This document shows positions 24,843 to 34,209 of a stretch of 40,501 nt of DNA, piece by piece; the first letter of the stretch is position 1; every line of letters begins with the position of its first letter. Below the pieces are notes generated by a model that saw only the letters and a list, made by a program, of their open reading frames with translations, was not told the origin of the DNA and ran no database searches. A program made the position numbers and the translations under genes. The stretch comes from Holophagae bacterium. GTDB taxonomy: Bacteria > Acidobacteriota > Thermoanaerobaculia > Thermoanaerobaculales > Sulfomarinibacteraceae. The stretch is from assembly GCA_030618605.1 (NCBI GenBank), contig JAUXDC010000004.1:1-40501 (forward strand), given 5' to 3'.

Positions 24843-26585
24843 ATTCGCCACCAGCCGGGTACTGATTCTGGTGGTATCGTCGCCTCCGAGCAGTTCTTCG
24901 ACCATCACGGGATTGAGCGGCCGGGCGAACCAGAAGCCTTGGCCCTGGGGGCAGTCGAGGTCCCGGAGTTTGATCATCTGCTCGGCGGTCTCGATGCCCT
25001 CGGCGATGACGCCGATGCCCAGGGTGGAGGCCAGGGATAGGATCGTCTCGACGATGGCCTGCGAATCCGCTCCGGCCTCCGGGCCGGAGATGAAGGAACG
25101 GTCGATCTTGAGGGTGTCGTACTGGAACCGTTGAAGGTAACTGAGAGATGAATAGCCGGTACCGAAATCGTCGACACTCAGTTGCACTCCCATGGCCCTC
25201 AGTTGTCGCATCTTGGTCATCACGGCCTCGCTGTGCTCGAGAATGACGTTCTCGGTCACTTCGAGGCGGAGACTCTCCGGGGGGAGCCCGGTCCGGCCGA
25301 GGATATCCAGGATGCCCTCGACCACGTTGTTGTCGACGAAGAGCCGACCGGAGACGTTGACCGAAATGAATATTGGCGGGTTCATCGGAAACTTCAACTG
25401 CCACTCCCGAGTCTGGCGGCAGCTCTGCTCCATCACCCACCAGCCCAAGGGAATGATCAGTCCTGTTTCTTCAGCGACAGTGATGAAATTTGCTGGTGAA
25501 ATCAGCCCCTTTTTGGGATGCTGCCAGCGGACCAGACCCTCGAGGCCCCTGATTTTTCTGTCCTTCAGCGTGACGATCGGTTGATAGTGCATGACGAATT
25601 CTTGACGGTCCACGGCTCGGCGAAGATCGGTCTCAATTCTCAAAAGTGCAACGGCCGAGGCGTGCATTTGTGGGTCGAAGATCTCGTATCGGCCCTTTCC
25701 GGCAGCCTTGGCCCGGTACATGGCGATGTCGGCGTCTCTCAGCATTGCATCGGGGTCGGTCGTGCTCATGTTGTGGACGGCGATGCCGATTGATGCGCTG
25801 ATGAAGACCTCGTTTGCCTCGATCGTAAACGGGGCCTCGAAGCCTGCGAGAACTCTCTCGGCCACCTGGATGGCGTGGCTGACGTCGTGCATATCGTTGA
25901 CCAGAATGGCGAACTCATCGCCACCGATCCGTGCAACTGAATCGCCGGGCCGTACGATAGTCTCCAAACGACGGGCCAGGGCTACCAGCAGTTGATCACC
26001 GACGCTGTGGCCCAGGCTGTCGTTGATATTTTTGAAACGATCCAGATCGAAAAAAAGCACAGCGAACCGGCCCGCAGGTTGGCGCTGAGCTCCAGCCAGG
26101 GCCATGTCCAGGCGGTCGCCGAACAGGGCGCGATTGGGAAGCCCGGTCAGTGTGTCGTGAAAAGCATTGTGGAGCAGTTGCTGCTCGGCGCGATTACGCT
26201 CAATAGCATAGCGGATAGACCGGGTGAGCAGACGCTGCTCCAGTTCTTTCTTGACCAGGTAGTCCTGGGCACCCTCAGAGACTGCCTGAATCGCGAGTTC
26301 GTCATCGTCGAGACTGGTCAGAACGATCACTGGGATCTCGGGTTGGGAGTGATGCAGGTGTCTGAACGTGTCGATGCCGAAGCTGTCGGGCAGTGAGAAA
26401 TCCAGAAGTACGACATCGATGCCGCCCTCGCCCAATCGGGCTATCCCCTCCGCGAGTCGGCTGCGGTGCTCGATGACGCCGTTGAATTTTGGAGAGTTTT
26501 CGAGTACATCTCGAACAAGTGCCGCATCATCGGGGCTGTCCTCGATCAGCAGCAGCGTTACTTCGGGCGCGATGGGCTTTTTCAT
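24840..26585 (-). CDS. response regulator with GGDEF and EAL domains
   Basis: 581 residues. Receiver domain (about 8-125): LLLIEDSPDDAAL, LLDFSLPDSFGID (phospho-acceptor Asp present) and VLTSLDDDE. GGDEF domain (about 150-310) with an intact active site RIGGDEFAILV. EAL domain (about 330-575): GLEGLVRWQHP fits the ExLxR form (EGL instead of EAL), VTENVILEHSEAVM, DDFGTGYSSLSYLQRFQYDTLKIDRSFI and EGIETAEQ are all present. It should make and/or hydrolyse cyclic-di-GMP under phospho-control. It is encoded by the second gene of an operon; its ATG overlaps the stop of the histidine kinase gene (ATGA). Confidence 0.94.
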   Translation of the reverse strand: MKKPIAPEVTLLLIEDSPDDAALVRDVLENSPKFNGVIEHRSRLAEGIARLGEGGIDVVLLDFSLPDSFGIDTFRHLHHSQPEIPVIVLTSLDDDELAIQAVSEGAQDYLVKKELEQRLLTRSIRYAIERNRAEQQLLHNAFHDTLTGLPNRALFGDRLDMALAGAQRQPAGRFAVLFFDLDRFKNINDSLGHSVGDQLLVALARRLETIVRPGDSVARIGGDEFAILVNDMHDVSHAIQVAERVLAGFEAPFTIEANEVFISASIGIAVHNMSTTDPDAMLRDADIAMYRAKAAGKGRYEIFDPQMHASAVALLRIETDLRRAVDRQEFVMHYQPIVTLKDRKIRGLEGLVRWQHPKKGLISPANFITVAEETGLIIPLGWWVMEQSCRQTREWQLKFPMNPPIFISVNVSGRLFVDNNVVEGILDILGRTGLPPESLRLEVTENVILEHSEAVMTKMRQLRAMGVQLSVDDFGTGYSSLSYLQRFQYDTLKIDRSFISGPEAGADSQAIVETILSLASTLGIGVIAEGIETAEQMIKLRDLDCPQGQGFWFARPLNPVMVEELLGGDDTTRISTRLVAN

Positions 26586-28048
26586 GATTGGTCACTCTCC
26601 TCGCGGGGGATGGTTATGTGGAAGGCAGATCCGTCATTCGGCCGACTCTCGACCCAGATTCTGCCGCCGTGGCGGCTGGCGATCCGGCGGCACACGGCCA
26701 AGCCGATGCCGGATCCTGGAATTTCTTCTTGTGTGTGAAGTCTCTGGAACATCTTGAAGACCCGGTCTGTCGCGGCGGGATCGATGCCGATTCCGCTGTC
26801 GGAGACCGTCAGGCGCCATTCCTGAGGGCTTTCGGTGGCGCTGATTCGTATCTTGGGCTCAACGTCGCCTGAATACTTGATTGCATTGGAAATCAGATTT
26901 TGGAAGAGCTGTTCCATTTGGCCTTCGTCGGCGACGATTGTCGGCAGTGCCTCGATGGAGATTGCGGCCGCCGAGGCTTCGATTTCGGCCTCGAGGAGGT
27001 CCAGGACACGTTCGACCACTCGCTCGAGGTCGACCGGTCCCAGGTCGAGGTCCTGCCTCTCCAGCCGGGTCAGCCGGAGGACCGAGCCCAACATCCGCTC
27101 CAACGCCGCGGCGCCCCTACGTGCCTGCGACAACGAGACAGGGGAGGCGGCTCCGTTCTCGGCGTCGATCTGATCCAGGGCCCGTGCAAGGACGTCGAGC
27201 GGCTGCTGCAGATCGTGGGAGACGACGTAGGCCAACTCTTCAAGGTCTTTGGCTGATTGATCAAGATCGTGAGATCGGTGATCCAATTCCCCCAACGCCC
27301 GTCGGTAATCGCTGATGTCCTCGACCAGCCCGTTGAGGCGGGCCGGCATGCCCTTGGTGGCCGGTGCCGGCCGCATTCGCAGACGGGCCCAGAGGGACGT
27401 TCCGTCCCGCTGGTGCAATTCGACCTCCAGTTCGACGACCGGAGATCCCGTGGCGATGGCTGCTTCGAATCCCCGAACAGCCGCCGGGTCCACGAGGAAA
27501 TGCTGGATCGGTCGGTGAGCCAGGTCGGCAGGTCGCTGATACCCCAGCATAGTGGCCAAAGACGGGTTGGCGTCGAGAATAACGCCCCGGTCATCTGCAA
27601 CGAAGACCCCCACCGGCAGTCCATCGACGATTCGGCGTGAGGTAGTGTCCTCCTTGGTTCGTCGACGCCTCGACCAATAAAGCGCCGTTCGTACCACCTC
27701 TTCGACCGTCGACAGACCTTGCGGATCCTTGGTAATGAAGCCATCCGCGCCGAACCGGAGGGCCAAAGAGGCAACTCCAGGATCATCGCCACCGGTGATC
27801 ACAACGACCGCCGCCTCGGGTAATTTTTCTCGCAACAGGTCCATCAGTTGCTCCCCGGAAATCCAGGGGAGGGTGAATTCAGTCATCACCAGGCCGTAGG
27901 GCCTATCGGTCAATGCTCGGGTCATCGACGCCGCGTCGTCGGCCATGTCGATGGCCACATCCCCGAAGGCGCCCTTGATCACCAGGGACAGTAGGTCCCT
28001 GTCGTGTTGGTTGTCGTCGATCACGAGGATCGGCGGGAGGTGCTTCAC
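26582..28048 (-). CDS. hybrid receiver-PAS-histidine kinase
   Basis: 488 residues from the GTG at 28048, which has GGAG five bases upstream; the track start is a TTG 15 codons earlier. Order: receiver (PPILVIDDNQHDRDLL; VVVITGGDD; FITKDPQ), PAS (DGLPVGVFVADDRGVILDANPSLATMLGYQRPADLAHRPIQHFL), helix, HisKA (EELAYVVSHDLQQPLDVLARAL, phospho-accepting His), HATPase (QNLISNAIKYSGD, DSGIGI, GSGIGLAVCRR). In the receiver the usual phospho-acceptor Asp is Glu57 (MTEFTLPW). The kinase probably phosphorylates the adjacent receiver-GGDEF-EAL protein. A TGATAGAGT -10 lies at 28044-28052 complement. Confidence 0.94.
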   Translation of the reverse strand: MKHLPPILVIDDNQHDRDLLSLVIKGAFGDVAIDMADDAASMTRALTDRPYGLVMTEFTLPWISGEQLMDLLREKLPEAAVVVITGGDDPGVASLALRFGADGFITKDPQGLSTVEEVVRTALYWSRRRRTKEDTTSRRIVDGLPVGVFVADDRGVILDANPSLATMLGYQRPADLAHRPIQHFLVDPAAVRGFEAAIATGSPVVELEVELHQRDGTSLWARLRMRPAPATKGMPARLNGLVEDISDYRRALGELDHRSHDLDQSAKDLEELAYVVSHDLQQPLDVLARALDQIDAENGAASPVSLSQARRGAAALERMLGSVLRLTRLERQDLDLGPVDLERVVERVLDLLEAEIEASAAAISIEALPTIVADEGQMEQLFQNLISNAIKYSGDVEPKIRISATESPQEWRLTVSDSGIGIDPAATDRVFKMFQRLHTQEEIPGSGIGLAVCRRIASRHGGRIWVESRPNDGSAFHITIPREESDQS

Positions 28049-28493
28049 GGAAGCTCCAGGGGATAGATTCCCCGCGGATCCGTTGAGGTCCAAGCTGTCC
28101 CAAAACGGGGCGAGGCGGAATCAGCTGTCATCAATTCGGGTTCACTCTATCATAAGTTGACAGAGAATGATATACTTAGAGGTTTTGTAATTTTTGCAAC
28201 AGTGTTCAGGATCAACCCCGCTGACCAGGATGTCGACGGAAAAGGGCTGGATCACTGAAAGCCGCAGGATCCTGACCGATTTATCGAGAAATAGAGGGCG
28301 ATGTCGGTTCGGGTTGTGGCCAGGTCAAAAGGCCAAAAACCAGCTCATGCGCCAATAAGACCAACCCATGCGGGAAACAACCAACCAGTGCTCGTAGTAA
28401 CCAACTCGTGCTGCTTATGAGAGGTGCCGTTCAGGGCGTAGTTCGGAGCGAAGTGGAGATTGGGGCCCGCCTTCGCCTCCGGCTTAGGCGCGG
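28049..28493. other. gene-free spacer with degenerate 20-bp repeats
   Basis: 445 bases without a convincing gene. It holds the kinase promoter (TGATAGAGT complement, 28044-28052). Four imperfect units of about 20 bp lie at 28339-28420 (CCAGCTCATGCGCC, CCAACCCATGCGGG, CCAGTGCTCGTAGTAA, CCAACTCGTGCTGC). I see no other structure. Confidence 0.5.
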
Positions 28494-28525
28494 CATTTTC
28501 CTTTTGCAGTTGTAAAAGGAAAATG
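28494..28525 (-). terminator. hairpin at the tRNA-Ala 3' end
   Basis: CATTTTCCTTTT-ACAACTGC-AAAAGGAAAATG (minus strand) is a 12-bp perfect stem beginning at the CCA end. Terminator or processing signal. Confidence 0.6.
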
Positions 28526-28599
28526 GTGGAGCCGAAGGGGATCGAACCCTCGACCTCAGCATTGCGAACGCTGCGCTCTCCCAACTGAGCTACGGCCCC
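28524..28599 (-). tRNA. tRNA-Ala, anticodon CGC
   Basis: Full cloverleaf on the minus strand: acceptor GGGGCCG/CGGCTCC, D arm GCTC...GAGC, anticodon stem CAGCG/TGCTG with loop TT-CGC-AA, T arm GAGGG-TTCGATC-CCCTT and encoded ACCA. The G3.U70 wobble, the alanine identity element, is present. It decodes GCG. The ORF at 28345-28698 is its translation. Confidence 0.97.
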
Positions 28600-28687
28600 A
28601 CACTGGGCTGCGGATGGTATCTCAGGACTGGTGGATACGCAAGAGCAGGGTTGGGTTATGATGTGCCCTCTTTTGGGGGGCGGGCGT

Positions 28688-30142
28688 ATGTGTGGCATTG
28701 TCGGTGTTATCAGGTCGGATGGGCGTCCGGTGATACAGGACCTTGGAAATGGCGCTCACTTCTTGCAGCATCGTGGTCCCGCCTACGCCGGGCTGTTCGT
28801 GTGGGATCCCGTTCGAAGGTCCTTCTCGCTGGAGAAAGGCGAGGGGCTGGCGGACGATATTTTCAAGCCGCTGGGTGAGATCGACGGTGATATCGGTCTG
28901 GCCCACACCCGCTACAAGACCTTCGGTTCAGGCGGCATCTTGAATGCGCAGCCGTTCTTCGACGCCTTTGGGTCAATTGCCCTGGCGCATAACGGCCACA
29001 TTACCAATGTTCCCCAGATCGCTGCGGAATTGGAGGCTCGGAACCAGGCTCTCACCGCGAAATGTGACGCTGAGCCTTTGCTGAGGGTTTTGGCTCTATG
29101 GTTCGAGCATTTCAGGTCTGCGGACCCGGAGGGTGATGAAGGGGAGATCATGTTCAAGGCCATCGCCGAGGTCCAGGCCCGGGTCACCGGCGCCTACTCG
29201 GTCGTTGTGGCCACGCCGGAGGCGCTCTACGCCTTTCGGGACCCGCACGGATTCCGGCCGATGGTGCTGGGCGTTCGGGAGACCGGAGTGGGATCGGCGG
29301 TCATGGTCACGTCGGAGACCCTGGCCCTCGAACAGACGGGCTATAGGGTTGTCGAAGAGGTGGCGCCAGGGAACGCCCTTCGCATCGGTCGGAACCTCGA
29401 AATCGACCAACGAGAGTTGGTGACCCGGGATCCCAGGCCTTGCGCCTTCGAGTTGATCTACTTCGCCGACGTCGAGAGCAAGATGATGGGGGACTCCATT
29501 CGTTCCCACCGTTGGCGCGCGGGAAGGGCCTTGGCGCTGTATCTCCTCGAAACAGCACCGGAGGTGGTGGCCCAGACTGATCTGGTCGTCCCGATTCCTC
29601 ACTCTCCGATTCCCGGCGCCGAAGCTTTTGCCCAGAAACTCGAAGCGGAATTTGATGCCTCCGCCATCGGTTATGCCACGCCTGTTTCCAAGTACCGGTA
29701 TGGCGGGCGGATCTTCATGGAAGAGACCCAGGCGGCGCGGGATGAGGCGGCGATGCTGGATTTTCGGGTTGATGCCAAATCAGTCGAGGGCAAGAACCTC
29801 TTCATCATTGACGACAGTGTCGTTCGAGGGACCAATGCAAAACGCGTGGTCAATGCGCTGCGGACGGCCGGGGCCAAATCGATCGCTTTCGGCACCCTGT
29901 GGCCGATGGTGATCGACTCGTGTTTCCAGGGGATCAACACGCCTACCCAAAGCGAACTGATCGGCGCCCGGTTCAATTCGGACATTGAAGAAGTTCGGCG
30001 CGAGTTGGGCGTTGACGAACTCTACTACCTGCCGGTCGACTGGTTCCAGGACAAGGTTCTCAAGGGAAAACCGGCGTGCATGGCCTGTGCGACAGGTCAG
30101 CGTGCGGTCAAGTTCGAATTCTCAGGTTCTGTGCTGCCCTGA
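28688..30142 (+). CDS. purF: amidophosphoribosyltransferase
   Basis: 484 residues from the ATG at 28688 (MCGIVGVI); the track start is 19 codons early. It uses glutamine and PRPP to make phosphoribosylamine, the first purine step. The N-terminal Cys after Met is the glutaminase nucleophile. The PRPP loop is NLFIIDDSVVRGTNAKRVV. Cys residues at PRPCAFELIYFA, VIDSCFQG and CMACATGQRA suggest the B. subtilis-type iron-sulfur form. Ribosome-binding site GGGGGG. Two small hairpins follow (30157-30196). Confidence 0.95.
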   Translation: MCGIVGVIRSDGRPVIQDLGNGAHFLQHRGPAYAGLFVWDPVRRSFSLEKGEGLADDIFKPLGEIDGDIGLAHTRYKTFGSGGILNAQPFFDAFGSIALAHNGHITNVPQIAAELEARNQALTAKCDAEPLLRVLALWFEHFRSADPEGDEGEIMFKAIAEVQARVTGAYSVVVATPEALYAFRDPHGFRPMVLGVRETGVGSAVMVTSETLALEQTGYRVVEEVAPGNALRIGRNLEIDQRELVTRDPRPCAFELIYFADVESKMMGDSIRSHRWRAGRALALYLLETAPEVVAQTDLVVPIPHSPIPGAEAFAQKLEAEFDASAIGYATPVSKYRYGGRIFMEETQAARDEAAMLDFRVDAKSVEGKNLFIIDDSVVRGTNAKRVVNALRTAGAKSIAFGTLWPMVIDSCFQGINTPTQSELIGARFNSDIEEVRRELGVDELYYLPVDWFQDKVLKGKPACMACATGQRAVKFEFSGSVLP

Positions 30143-30156
30143 GGCGCTGTGGCTGG

Positions 30157-30196
30157 GCAAAACGTCGGACGTTTTGCATCATTCGCTTCGCGAATG
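30157..30196. terminator. tandem hairpins after purF
   Basis: GCAAAACGT-CGG-ACGTTTTGC (30157-30177) then CATTCGC-TTC-GCGAATG (30180-30196). No T-run follows the second, so Rho-independent termination is uncertain. Confidence 0.45.
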
Positions 30197-30325
30197 GGTT
30201 TTGTCGGTAAGTGCGTCTGTTCTCAAAAAAAATCAATCCGCGCGAAGCGCTCTAACTCGGAATGAGGGCGGGATTGGTCTTGAGTGACCCCGTTCCGACG
30301 TGGCTGTTGCAGACCAATCCAGGCC

Positions 30326-31312
30326 TTATTCCGAGTCCCGCACCGCCCTCGCAGCGTCCAGCACTTTCTCATGGAAGTTTCCGTTGGTGGCGATGATGCC
30401 GCGTTGGTTGCCGAGGAAGCGTCCCGATGTCAGGTCAAGGGGCTTGCCGTCGAGGTCGGTCACTCGCCCTCCGGCCTCTTCGATCACCAGCGCCCCGGCG
30501 GCATGGTCCCAGACCTTTTCGCGGTAGCCCTTGGCGCTGGGGAGACGGAGGTAGATTGATGCCTCGCCGCGACCGACGATGGCGTATTTGCACTGGGAGT
30601 CAATGCGGTAGGGTTCGGCAGTCACACCAAGGGCCCCGGCGATCGCGCCGTGTACGGAGTGCGCCGCATGGGCGGACTCGACGGATTCGCACATCACCGC
30701 CAGAGACGGGTCTGTGATCCGGTCGGTGTGAATTTCCTTTTCGTCAATGCCGTCGACTCGACGGACGGCGGTCCCTTGACCGCGGACGGCGATGAAGAGA
30801 CAGCCGATGCCGGCCTCCGGGTTGCCGGGTTCGACTTCGAGGTTGGGACAGCCCAGTACGCCGACGACCACCTGTCCGTGATCGACCAACGCCAGGGCGA
30901 TCGCATAATGCTGGCCGCGCAAGAAACCCTTGGTGCCGTCGACGGGATCCAAAACCCAGTAGCGGTCGTCTCCGCCTCCGTGGTAATCGCCCCGGTCCAG
31001 GGATGTGGCCAGGGACTGGGCGTCAAAATCAGGGACTGCCTGGCGGGAGAGATTGAGGACTTTGGCCGCCATTTCCGGGGAATCCTCGAACGCCCCGGCG
31101 TCCTCTTCGGCCAAGAGGTGATCCGAAGGGAAGGTGTCAGTCAATCGTCGGCTGACCACCGCCTGTATCGCCAGGTCGGCCATTGTCACCGGAGATCGGT
31201 CGCCTTTGGTCAGCGAGTCGGCATTGGCGACGATTTCTTCTTGGACCTGCCGGGCCAAACGGGAAGCCTGGGCCGCGACATTGAGGGCAAATTCTCGTTC
31301 CGCTTCGTACAT
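30326..31312 (-). CDS. 3'(2'),5'-bisphosphate nucleotidase (CysQ/HAL2-like)
   Basis: 328 residues from the ATG at 31312 (MYEAEREFALN), preceded by GGAGGACATCG. It is an inositol-monophosphatase-family, metal-dependent phosphatase: LAEEDAG (metal ligand Glu), WVLDPVDGTKGFLRG (DPxDGT) and KVWDHAAGALVIEEAGGRVTD are the three signature blocks. The GFLRG extension favours HAL2/CysQ-type bisphosphate nucleotidases, which hydrolyse PAP in sulfur assimilation, over inositol monophosphatases. A TGCTACACT -10 is at about 31336 on the minus strand. Tail-to-tail with purF. Confidence 0.88.
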   Translation of the reverse strand: MYEAEREFALNVAAQASRLARQVQEEIVANADSLTKGDRSPVTMADLAIQAVVSRRLTDTFPSDHLLAEEDAGAFEDSPEMAAKVLNLSRQAVPDFDAQSLATSLDRGDYHGGGDDRYWVLDPVDGTKGFLRGQHYAIALALVDHGQVVVGVLGCPNLEVEPGNPEAGIGCLFIAVRGQGTAVRRVDGIDEKEIHTDRITDPSLAVMCESVESAHAAHSVHGAIAGALGVTAEPYRIDSQCKYAIVGRGEASIYLRLPSAKGYREKVWDHAAGALVIEEAGGRVTDLDGKPLDLTSGRFLGNQRGIIATNGNFHEKVLDAARAVRDSE

Positions 31313-31441
31313 CGATGTCCTCCGGGCGGGGGAGTGTAGCAGGGGCGGTTTCATGGTCTGAAAAAGCACCGGATAGCAGCCAGAAACTGGGCAGCCGATC
31401 CGGCGCAGGAACTCATCCGCTCGGTCTTTGTCACGACGTCG

Positions 31442-33982
31442 TCACTGGTTCCAGGCAGCCGTGTCACCCTCTTCGAAACCGTCCATGAAAATCAGGTTGC
31501 CTGCGGTCATACAAGGGGCGCTTGTGCCGGCATCGTTGATGAAGAAGTCGTCAATTTTCCAGTCACCGGTAGAGTCATATGTGTCGCAGACCAAACGCCA
31601 TCGAGTGACGGCCGTCTTCCCAGCGTAGATTGAAAGATCAACGGTGACCTCTCCAAACGTTGCCTGGGTGCCGGACCACGCATCTCGTCCTCCTATCGGA
31701 CTATCGTAGTCGATGGAGATCGTATTGGTGTAACCGCCGGCCGTAATCTGTGGGCCGAGGTCCACCCAGGTGTCGCCGCCGTCAAGGGAGATTTCGATCA
31801 CTCCCCCGTCATAGCCTTCTTCAAGATCAAATTTATGCCAGAAGGACACTGTGGAAATCGCGTCGATTACCATCGGCCGGGTGAAGATCCACTTGTCGGT
31901 CAGGGTTGAGACGTCCGCCGAAACAAATGCGTTTCCGGTACCGGTTGTGTGATCGTCTCCTACAACAACATCCCAATCATCGATGCCGTCGGAAGCGGCG
32001 TGTCCCCACCCTGCCTCCTCGGCATCGCCCATGGTCACGTATGGCTCCAGATCGTCACTCCAGTCTGCCACGGTTACCGGGCCGGTGGGTCGGCCGCCAA
32101 CTTCGACGGTATTAGGCTCTTCTGAACCGGTGACCGAATCAACAGCCCGGACGACGTAGAGATAATGGTGGCCGAATTCCAGCATGTCGATGTCGGCATA
32201 CGGACTCCCTCCGACATTTTCGGCTACCAGCGTCACTGCATCAGGTGTGAAACCGGGAATCTCCGAGCGATAGACGTTGTAGACGACACCGTTTCCACAG
32301 TTGCTGGCGCCCGGATCCCAGGCCAGTTCCAGGGTGCATGTGGGGTCTGTGGAATTGGTCACCGATTGAACTCCTGCGAAGGTCGGGTCCAGAGTGCAAT
32401 CACCGGTGGCCACTGCGCTCGCGCAGGGCGAGGGGTCACTCCGACATCCTTCTGTCGGCTCAACGGCGATGACAACATACGAATAGGTGCTTCCCCCGGA
32501 GACAGCGGAGTCGATGAACGAGGTTGCGGTCAGATCTTCAGCGATCAGTTCGTTGCCGGACTGCGGACAGGATCCGAAGGCTCGGTACACGTTATACGTG
32601 ATGCCCGTCCCGGCGACCGCGTCCCAGGCGAGGTCGATAGCATTCGGTGTGGTGACATCGGCCGTCAGCACTGTAGGTCCGTCAAAGGGAGCACAGAGTG
32701 CACCACCCGGCATCACCCCCTGTGCCTCGAGATCAGCAATGATTTCTTGAATGGGGACGCCGCGATTGGGATCGTCATCGGTGGGATCCCCTGTGGTGCA
32801 GTTGTTCAGACCGGTGCAGTGGTGCAGGGCAATGACCCTGTTATCACTGTAGCCCAAGACTGGCGAACCTGACGACCCGGGCTGGATGTCTGCCCAGTAG
32901 CCGACATCGTCGTAACTGGTCACGCCGGTGCAAGCCGTCTCGGTCACGCTGACGATATGGGCAAACCCGTCAACATTGTCCGGTGGTGCATCGTAGGACG
33001 ATTCCATCGCCAGCCTCTTGCCCCACCCGGCTGGGTGTTGAACGATATAGATCCGTTCATCCAATACGGGCCCTTGTTGACGGAGCTTCATGTATCCATA
33101 CGTGGACGGAAGGTCTGTACTGTTCGCTGTGGAGGTGTCGGGAATGACCAGGGCGTAGTCCAGATCTGTACTGTCGGTGACGAAGGTCCCGCCGCTGCCC
33201 TCGATCGTTCCCGGGCAGGCCAGGTAGGAACCACAGCCCGTCGCGCAATCGGCGCCCTCGGCCATGAACTCGATGTCGATTCTGTCCATTTCGCTCTGCG
33301 AAGTGATGCAATACTCGTTGGTCATCAGATGACCTTCGTTCCCGATCAGCCAACCGGTGCAATGGGCAAAACCGTCTTTCAATAGACGGGCCACGGCGCG
33401 GCCGGTCTCGTAGGCATCCGGGTCCGATGACTCATAGCACTTGGCTTCGTCGGTGTCGTCGGTCGTACATATCCACCTGCCCCAACTGGCGGGTGGCGCC
33501 AAATTCATCTTCTCGCCAAGCCCCTGCGCCCAGAAGTCTTCGATTTCTGATTCGCTGTAACCGCGGCCGAACTTGTCGATTCGATATCCGAAGGCGCTGG
33601 TTCCGCCGGAGGCGTAGAGTTCAATCACCGCAGAATCGCCTTTGATGTGGGTGGCAAAGAACCCTTCCTCACTGATGCCGAGATCGTGGCGTCCGTATCC
33701 GCTATAGGTCCATCGCTGGAGCCGGTCCTCTGAACGAACGACTACAAAATCTCCATCGGCAAGTTCCATGCGTTCAAAATGAACCGCAATATACGTCGCC
33801 TCCGGGAAATTGATCTCGTCCACCCAAACCAGACGCGGATCGCCGCTGGGCGAGGCCGGATAGGGATGGGGTGTTTCCGACCCATCCCAGACGTGCTCGC
33901 CGATGGTCACCGGCCCTCTTTGATTCGCAACCAGGGGCAGCGAAATCAATACTAGAACAACAGCAATCCCCAAATGCCTCAT
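31442..33982 (-). CDS. secreted trypsin-like protein, catalytic His replaced (pseudoprotease), with DGFEEG tag
   Basis: 846 residues. Signal peptide MRHLGIAVVLVLISLPLVANQ. The S1-like core (about 150-420) contains CTGWLIGNEGHLMTNEYCI, DLDYALVIPD (Asp) and QPGSSGSPVLG (Ser). The position expected to be the catalytic His before Cys is Tyr (Y224, codon TAT at 33311-33313), so proteolysis is doubtful. Two FN3-like modules (about 430-620; IDLAWDAVAGTGITYNVYR and LELAWDPGASNCGNGVVYNVYR) and a MAM-like jelly-roll follow. It ends CMTAGNLIFMDGFEEGDTAAWNQ. AGGAG precedes the ATG. Divergent from an intact paralogous protease. Confidence 0.85.
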   Translation of the reverse strand: MRHLGIAVVLVLISLPLVANQRGPVTIGEHVWDGSETPHPYPASPSGDPRLVWVDEINFPEATYIAVHFERMELADGDFVVVRSEDRLQRWTYSGYGRHDLGISEEGFFATHIKGDSAVIELYASGGTSAFGYRIDKFGRGYSESEIEDFWAQGLGEKMNLAPPASWGRWICTTDDTDEAKCYESSDPDAYETGRAVARLLKDGFAHCTGWLIGNEGHLMTNEYCITSQSEMDRIDIEFMAEGADCATGCGSYLACPGTIEGSGGTFVTDSTDLDYALVIPDTSTANSTDLPSTYGYMKLRQQGPVLDERIYIVQHPAGWGKRLAMESSYDAPPDNVDGFAHIVSVTETACTGVTSYDDVGYWADIQPGSSGSPVLGYSDNRVIALHHCTGLNNCTTGDPTDDDPNRGVPIQEIIADLEAQGVMPGGALCAPFDGPTVLTADVTTPNAIDLAWDAVAGTGITYNVYRAFGSCPQSGNELIAEDLTATSFIDSAVSGGSTYSYVVIAVEPTEGCRSDPSPCASAVATGDCTLDPTFAGVQSVTNSTDPTCTLELAWDPGASNCGNGVVYNVYRSEIPGFTPDAVTLVAENVGGSPYADIDMLEFGHHYLYVVRAVDSVTGSEEPNTVEVGGRPTGPVTVADWSDDLEPYVTMGDAEEAGWGHAASDGIDDWDVVVGDDHTTGTGNAFVSADVSTLTDKWIFTRPMVIDAISTVSFWHKFDLEEGYDGGVIEISLDGGDTWVDLGPQITAGGYTNTISIDYDSPIGGRDAWSGTQATFGEVTVDLSIYAGKTAVTRWRLVCDTYDSTGDWKIDDFFINDAGTSAPCMTAGNLIFMDGFEEGDTAAWNQ

Positions 33983-34209
33983 TTTTTGACTCCTTCAGAG
34001 ATGTTCGCAAGTTCATTAGAAACTTACAGTCTTTCAGCGGGCTTGACAAGTCCTCGGTGACAGGCAGGCGAAACAGCGGGCCTTCGGTGTCCATCGCGTC
34101 GGCACTGGTGTCCTTCGTTGGGGAGTGAAGCACTGGAACGGTGTACCTTGCGCTCATGCTCAAGTATGGTATTGCCTTACACCGCTTGTGCGGGACCTTT
34201 GGAGGCATC

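Noticed and set aside
28339-28420. CRISPR-like array
   Set aside because: Units are degenerate, contiguous and without spacers.
28345-28698. 117-aa minus-strand ORF
   Set aside because: Contains GAVAQLGERSVRNAEVEGSIPFGST, the translation of tRNA-Ala.
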